Shown: one piece after another, positions 6,862 to 9,907 of the stretch | Position numbering within the stretch: position 1 is the first letter of the stretch | Layout of the letters: the number at the start of each line of letters is the position of its first letter | Assembly (NCBI GenBank): GCA_036521995.1 | Contig: DATDGR010000192.1 | Coordinates: 1 to 9,907, forward strand | DNA length: 9,907 nucleotides | Direction: 5' to 3' | From: Gp13-AA77 sp036521995 | Lineage (GTDB): Bacteria > Acidobacteriota > Terriglobia > UBA7540 | Program-made: the position numbers and the translations under genes | The notes under the pieces: generated by a model | Database searches by the model: none | What the model was told of the DNA's origin: nothing | Seen by the model: only the letters and a program-made list of their open reading frames with translations

Positions 6862-8157
6862 TTGCTGGAACGACTGTTCAAGCTGACCGAAAACCAGACC
6901 ACCGTGCGGCGCGAGTTGCTCGCCGGGCTCACCACCTTCGTCACCATGGCATACATCATCGTAGTGAACCCGCGCATCCTGTCCGAAGCCGGGATGCCGA
7001 TCGAAGGAGTACTCTTTGCCACCTGCCTCTCTTCGGCGGTGGCGACGCTGGTGATGGGCCTGTGGGCGAACTATCCCATCGCGCTCGCACCCGGCATGTC
7101 GCTGAACGCCTACTTCACCTACTCCATCGTGATCGGCAGAGGGGTGCCCTGGACCACGGCGCTGGGCGTGGTGTTTCTTTCCGGACTGCTCTTCCTGGTG
7201 CTCACCCTGACCCGGGTACGCGAACAGATTGTGAACGGCATCCCCAACTGCCTGAAGCACAGCACGGCGGCCGGAATCGGACTCTTCATCGCTTTTGTGG
7301 GCCTGAAGAATGCGAAGCTGGTGGTGGCGCAACCGGCTACCTTTGTGGCCCTGGGCAGTTTCTCGGACCCCCAGGTTCAGGTGGCGGTTTTTGGACTGAT
7401 CTTGACGGCCGTGCTGATGGCCCGGTTTGTCAGGGGAGCTATCCTGATTGGCATTGTGGCCACGACCGCGGCCGGTATCTTCCGTGGACTCGGCCATTGG
7501 CCGCGGCACCTTGTGTCGCTGCCTCATCCCTCGGGAACTCTCCTGAAGCTCGATCTGGCCGGGGCCGCGCGCCTTGGCCTGCTGGAGCTTATCTTTGCCT
7601 TCTTTTTCGTGGACCTGTTTGACAACGTGGGGACCCTGGTGGGCGTGTGCGAACAGGGCGGATTCATGCGGGACGGCAACCTGCCGCGCGCTGGACGCGC
7701 CCTGTTGGCCGATGCGGTGGGCACGCTCTTCGGTTCTGTCACCGGAACCTCGACCGTGACCAGCTACATCGAAAGCGCCGCCGCCGTGGCGGCTGGAGCG
7801 CGCACCGGCCTCGGAAACGTAGTGATCGCCGGGCTGTTTCTGGCTGCGCTGTTTCTTTCGCCTGTGATCAGCGCCGTTCCCGGTTACGCCACCGCTCCGG
7901 TGCTCATCCTGGTGGGCGCACTGATGTGCCAGACAGTCGCACGCGTCAACTGGAACGACTTCAGCGAGGCGTTCCCTGCCTTTCTCACCATACTGGCCAC
8001 GCCGCTCACTTTCAGCGTCGCCACCGGCCTAAGCTTGGGTCTCATCTCTTACACGCTGGTGAAGCTCGGGTGCGGAAGACATCGCGAAATCAGCCCGCTG
8101 ATCTGGGTTCTTACGATCCTGTTTCTGCTCCGCTATGCCTATCTTGCGGTCGAATGA
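6862..8157 (+). CDS. NCS2-family nucleobase permease (AzgA-type adenine/guanine/hypoxanthine transporter)
   Basis: This is a 431-residue integral inner-membrane protein with about 12-14 hydrophobic segments. AzgA-type hallmarks in order are LLAGLTTFVTMAYIIVVNP near the N-terminus, APGMSLNAYFTYS, GIPNCLKHSTAAGIGLFIAF, FVDLFDNVGTLVGV (the re-entrant segment holding the substrate-binding Asp region), and GTSTVTSYIESAAAVAAGAR with a conserved Glu. The family imports purine bases with protons. The family N-terminus (LERLFKL) coincides with the TTG at 6862, preceded by AGGGGAG; the ATG at 6820 would add 14 residues that do not look conserved. The gene is 16 nt behind the nucleoside hydrolase, so one transcript is likely. 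It could take up free bases or move the base released by the hydrolase. Confidence 0.92.
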   Translation: MLERLFKLTENQTTVRRELLAGLTTFVTMAYIIVVNPRILSEAGMPIEGVLFATCLSSAVATLVMGLWANYPIALAPGMSLNAYFTYSIVIGRGVPWTTALGVVFLSGLLFLVLTLTRVREQIVNGIPNCLKHSTAAGIGLFIAFVGLKNAKLVVAQPATFVALGSFSDPQVQVAVFGLILTAVLMARFVRGAILIGIVATTAAGIFRGLGHWPRHLVSLPHPSGTLLKLDLAGAARLGLLELIFAFFFVDLFDNVGTLVGVCEQGGFMRDGNLPRAGRALLADAVGTLFGSVTGTSTVTSYIESAAAVAAGARTGLGNVVIAGLFLAALFLSPVISAVPGYATAPVLILVGALMCQTVARVNWNDFSEAFPAFLTILATPLTFSVATGLSLGLISYTLVKLGCGRHREISPLIWVLTILFLLRYAYLAVE

Positions 8158-8186
8158 GAGGTCCAATGGTTCATCATAGAAACAAC

Positions 8187-8286
8187 GAGGCAAACAGAGA
8201 GAAGCCAGGAGGCCGAAAGCAGAAGGGAGGTTGAGGATGCTGCTGTCTCTTACTTTCCCCTCTCCTGCTCGATGTCTCTGTGCCTC
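8187..8286 (+). repeat. Imperfect inverted repeat of CACAGAG/CTCTGTG type between permease and kinase
   Basis: The left arm (8187-8211) contains GAGGC, ACAGAGA and CAGGAG in that order. The right arm (8262-8286) read on the other strand gives GAGGC, ACAGAGA and CAGGAG with slightly different spacing. The interior is purine-rich on the left and pyrimidine-rich on the right (GAAAGCAGAAGGGAGG against CTTACTTTCCCCTCTCC), so a long imperfect stem could form. The motif TCTCTGTGCCTCTGT resembles a dispersed intergenic repeat that I recall from environmental bacterial genomes; that resemblance is from memory and was not searched. It has no coding signature on either strand. Confidence 0.6.
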
Positions 8287-8309
8287 TGTAGTGAAGGGTG
8301 TCGCGCCGA

Positions 8310-9287
8310 ATGGAGGCTTGCTTGGATACCGCTGGTGACGCTCGCATCGCCGTGGTGGGCAGCTTTGCCGTCGGATTGACGATGAAGGTCGATCGCTTTC
8401 CGGTGCGCGGAGAAACGATCCTGGGCACCAGCTACCGCGTGGACCACGGAGGCAAGGGCTCCAACCAGGCCGTGGGCTGCGCGCGCCTGGGAGCCCGGGT
8501 CAGCCTCGTGGCTTGTGTGGGCCGGGACGCTTTTGGCGAGATGGCTCTTCAGCTTTACCGGAACGAAGGCGTGGATACCACGTGGGTCGGCCGGTCGCCG
8601 GACCTGCCGACCGGCGTGGGCTTTATTCTGGTGAAGGCTCACAGTGGTGAGAACTGCATTGTGCTGGACCCGGGGGCCAATGACCTGCTGACCCCCACCG
8701 CCGTGGCGGAAAGTGGCGCCGCGCTGGCCTCGGCCCAAGTGGTAATGACGCAACTGGAGACGCCCGCTGAAGCGGCGGCAGCGGCCCTGGCGCAGGGACG
8801 CGCGCATGGCGCGATTACGATTCTGAATCCGGCGCCCGCGCGCCGCTTGCCTCCAGGCGTGCTTGCCCTGGCGGATATTCTCACTCCCAATGAGACGGAG
8901 GCGAAGGCCCTGCTCGGCCACGATCCGCAGGCCGAGATTCCGCCGGGCGCCTTGGCTCGGGAACTGATCGGGCGGGGCGCGAAGCAAGTGGTGCTGACCC
9001 TGGGTGGTGACGGAGCCTTGATCGTGACCGCCTCAGCTGAGACGCTAGTCCCGGCCATTTCAGTGCCCATCGTCGACACCACCGGTGCCGGTGACGCTTT
9101 CAACGCAGGTCTGGCCGTGGCGCTCGCCACGGGCTCTGACCTCGAGTCGGCCGTTCGATTCGCGGTGGTCACAGGAGGTCTGGCGGTAAGCAAGGAAGGC
9201 GTCATCCCCTCGCTTCCGCGCCGGGAAGAAGTCGAGGCCTTCGCCGGGAACAAGAGCGCTCGGCGTTCTGGTCCCGCTCCGCGGTGA
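8310..9287 (+). CDS. rbsK: Ribokinase-like sugar kinase (PfkB family)
   Basis: This is a cytoplasmic ATP-dependent kinase of 325 residues, near the ribokinase length. Features from the ATG at 8310 are VVGSF at 15-19, GET at 34-36, PfkB signature 1 with GGKGSNQA (47-54) and VACVGRDAFGE, TQLETPAE matching the ribokinase Glu143 region, LNPAPARRLP, ILTPNETEA, and PfkB signature 2 DTTGAGDAF with catalytic base D262. The overall match is best to ribokinase, which would phosphorylate ribose freed by the upstream nucleoside hydrolase. Compared from memory with E. coli RbsK, the ribose-contact residues Asn14 and Asp16 correspond to A20 and G22, so the sugar may be something other than ribose. AAGGG at 8294-8298 gives an acceptable ribosome binding site 11 nt before the ATG; a GTG at 8298 is an in-frame alternative adding four residues. 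The gene is separated from the permease by 152 nt holding the inverted repeat. Confidence 0.9.
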   Translation: MEACLDTAGDARIAVVGSFAVGLTMKVDRFPVRGETILGTSYRVDHGGKGSNQAVGCARLGARVSLVACVGRDAFGEMALQLYRNEGVDTTWVGRSPDLPTGVGFILVKAHSGENCIVLDPGANDLLTPTAVAESGAALASAQVVMTQLETPAEAAAAALAQGRAHGAITILNPAPARRLPPGVLALADILTPNETEAKALLGHDPQAEIPPGALARELIGRGAKQVVLTLGGDGALIVTASAETLVPAISVPIVDTTGAGDAFNAGLAVALATGSDLESAVRFAVVTGGLAVSKEGVIPSLPRREEVEAFAGNKSARRSGPAPR

Positions 9288-9404
9288 GACGATACTGGCT
9301 GGGGGGCGCGTCCGCTCGGCAAGAACCGGCGAAGTACCAGTCCGCTCCCGCACGACGTCGTCGAGAACATAACCGCTCCTCATGCATCTAAGTGACCTGG
9401 TGCC

Positions 9405-9907
9405 ATGATGAGAACCCTCAAGGCTCCACTAGCGTTCGCGGCTGCGGCAGCATTGTGGGCGACGGCCTTCGCGGCCGGCCAATCTAGAAACCCCGAGGAT
9501 CTTGGCGTCGGCAAATTACTCGTCTCATCCCGCGACATCGGTGATCCGAGTTTTGCCCATTCGGTCATTTTGCTCACTCAGTACGACCAGCACGGCGCCG
9601 TCGGCCTGATGATCAACCGGCGTACCCAGGCGGCGATTTCCCGCGTTCTCAAGGACGTGGATACGGCGAAGCGCGGGTCCGATCCAGTCTACATCGGTGG
9701 TCCGGTCGAACTCGATGCCGTGCTGGCATTGCTCAGGTCGAAAAAGAAACCCGATGAAGCCACCTCCGTTCTCGATGAGGTTTATCTGGCTTCGACCAAG
9801 CCAGCTCTCGAAAAAGCTCTGGCCGCCAGTCTGGGTTCCAGCGACTTGCGGGTGTATCTGGGCTACTGCGGCTGGGGCGGCGGGCAATTGGAGAATGAGG
9901 TGAGGTT
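9405..9907 (+). CDS. yqgE: YqgE/AlgH family (DUF179) protein with signal peptide, 3' end outside window
   Basis: The frame stays open from the ATG at 9405 to the window end (167 codons, no stop seen). After residue 33 it matches YqgE/AlgH: GKLLVSSRDIGDPSFAHSVI, GAVGLMINR, VYIGGPVELD and VYLGYCGWGGGQLENE, the last being the family's most conserved C-terminal block. The role of the family is unsettled; Pseudomonas AlgH was linked to alginate gene regulation, and the fold is known without a clear catalytic function. Most members are cytoplasmic and begin directly with the conserved block. This one has a basic start (MMRTLK) followed by an Ala-rich hydrophobic run to about residue 24 (AFAAGQS), which looks like a Sec signal peptide. 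The ATG at 9408 is an alternative start. No clear ribosome binding site or promoter was found in the 117-nt gap after the kinase, which holds only a short ACGACGTCGT palindrome. Confidence 0.88.
   Translation, partial: MMRTLKAPLAFAAAAALWATAFAAGQSRNPEDLGVGKLLVSSRDIGDPSFAHSVILLTQYDQHGAVGLMINRRTQAAISRVLKDVDTAKRGSDPVYIGGPVELDAVLALLRSKKKPDEATSVLDEVYLASTKPALEKALAASLGSSDLRVYLGYCGWGGGQLENEVR

Noticed and set aside
5946..7022. 358-codon open frame on the minus strand opposite the nucleoside hydrolase and permease start
   Set aside because: The plus strand carries two clearly recognisable families; the minus translation has no coherent motifs.
9353..9362. ACGACGTCGT palindrome upstream of the YqgE gene as an operator
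   Set aside because: Short CG-rich palindromes are frequent in GC-rich DNA, and no second copy or promoter is nearby.

Overview
The window looks like chromosomal DNA of a GC-rich, free-living soil or sediment bacterium. The gene families and their order are compatible with Acidobacteriota, but this is an impression from general gene content and no marker gene here fixes the phylum. All supported genes lie on the plus strand. The many long minus-strand reading frames are antisense shadows of GC-rich genes.

Region 1 (1-1997) is an accessory module. A short AT-richer leader (1-163) has no recognisable gene. It is followed by an SMC/OLD-like AAA ATPase overlapping by 4 nt a DUF4276 (TOPRIM-like) gene. 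ATPase plus TOPRIM-like pairs are a recurring anti-phage architecture, with PARIS AriA/AriB and OLD-type systems as known relatives, so this is the best candidate for an under-described system here. The DUF4276 frame is broken: its N-terminal two thirds and C-terminal third lie in different frames that join at a TGTG dinucleotide repeat near 1775-1778.

Region 2 (2014-5788) is housekeeping: recN (double-strand break repair), then after a 161-nt gap with two small hairpins and a strong ribosome binding site, a class I (FbaB/DhnA-type) fructose-bisphosphate aldolase and a HAD-family hydrolase, probably co-transcribed.

Region 3 (5880-9287) is a nucleoside/purine salvage cluster: nucleoside hydrolase, NCS2/AzgA-type nucleobase permease with a probable TTG start, and a ribokinase-like PfkB sugar kinase. 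Together they could split a nucleoside, move the base across the membrane and phosphorylate the freed sugar. Both soluble enzymes lack textbook active-site residues: the nucleoside hydrolase has Pro where the catalytic His usually precedes the last metal-binding Asp, and the kinase has Ala and Gly where E. coli ribokinase has the ribose-contacting Asn14 and Asp16. An imperfect inverted repeat of the CACAGAG/CTCTGTG type sits between permease and kinase.

Region 4 (9405-end) is the start of a YqgE/AlgH (DUF179) gene running off the window. Unusually, it begins with a signal-peptide-like segment. No stretch longer than 300 nt lacks a gene. No tRNA, rRNA, CRISPR array or insertion sequence was seen.
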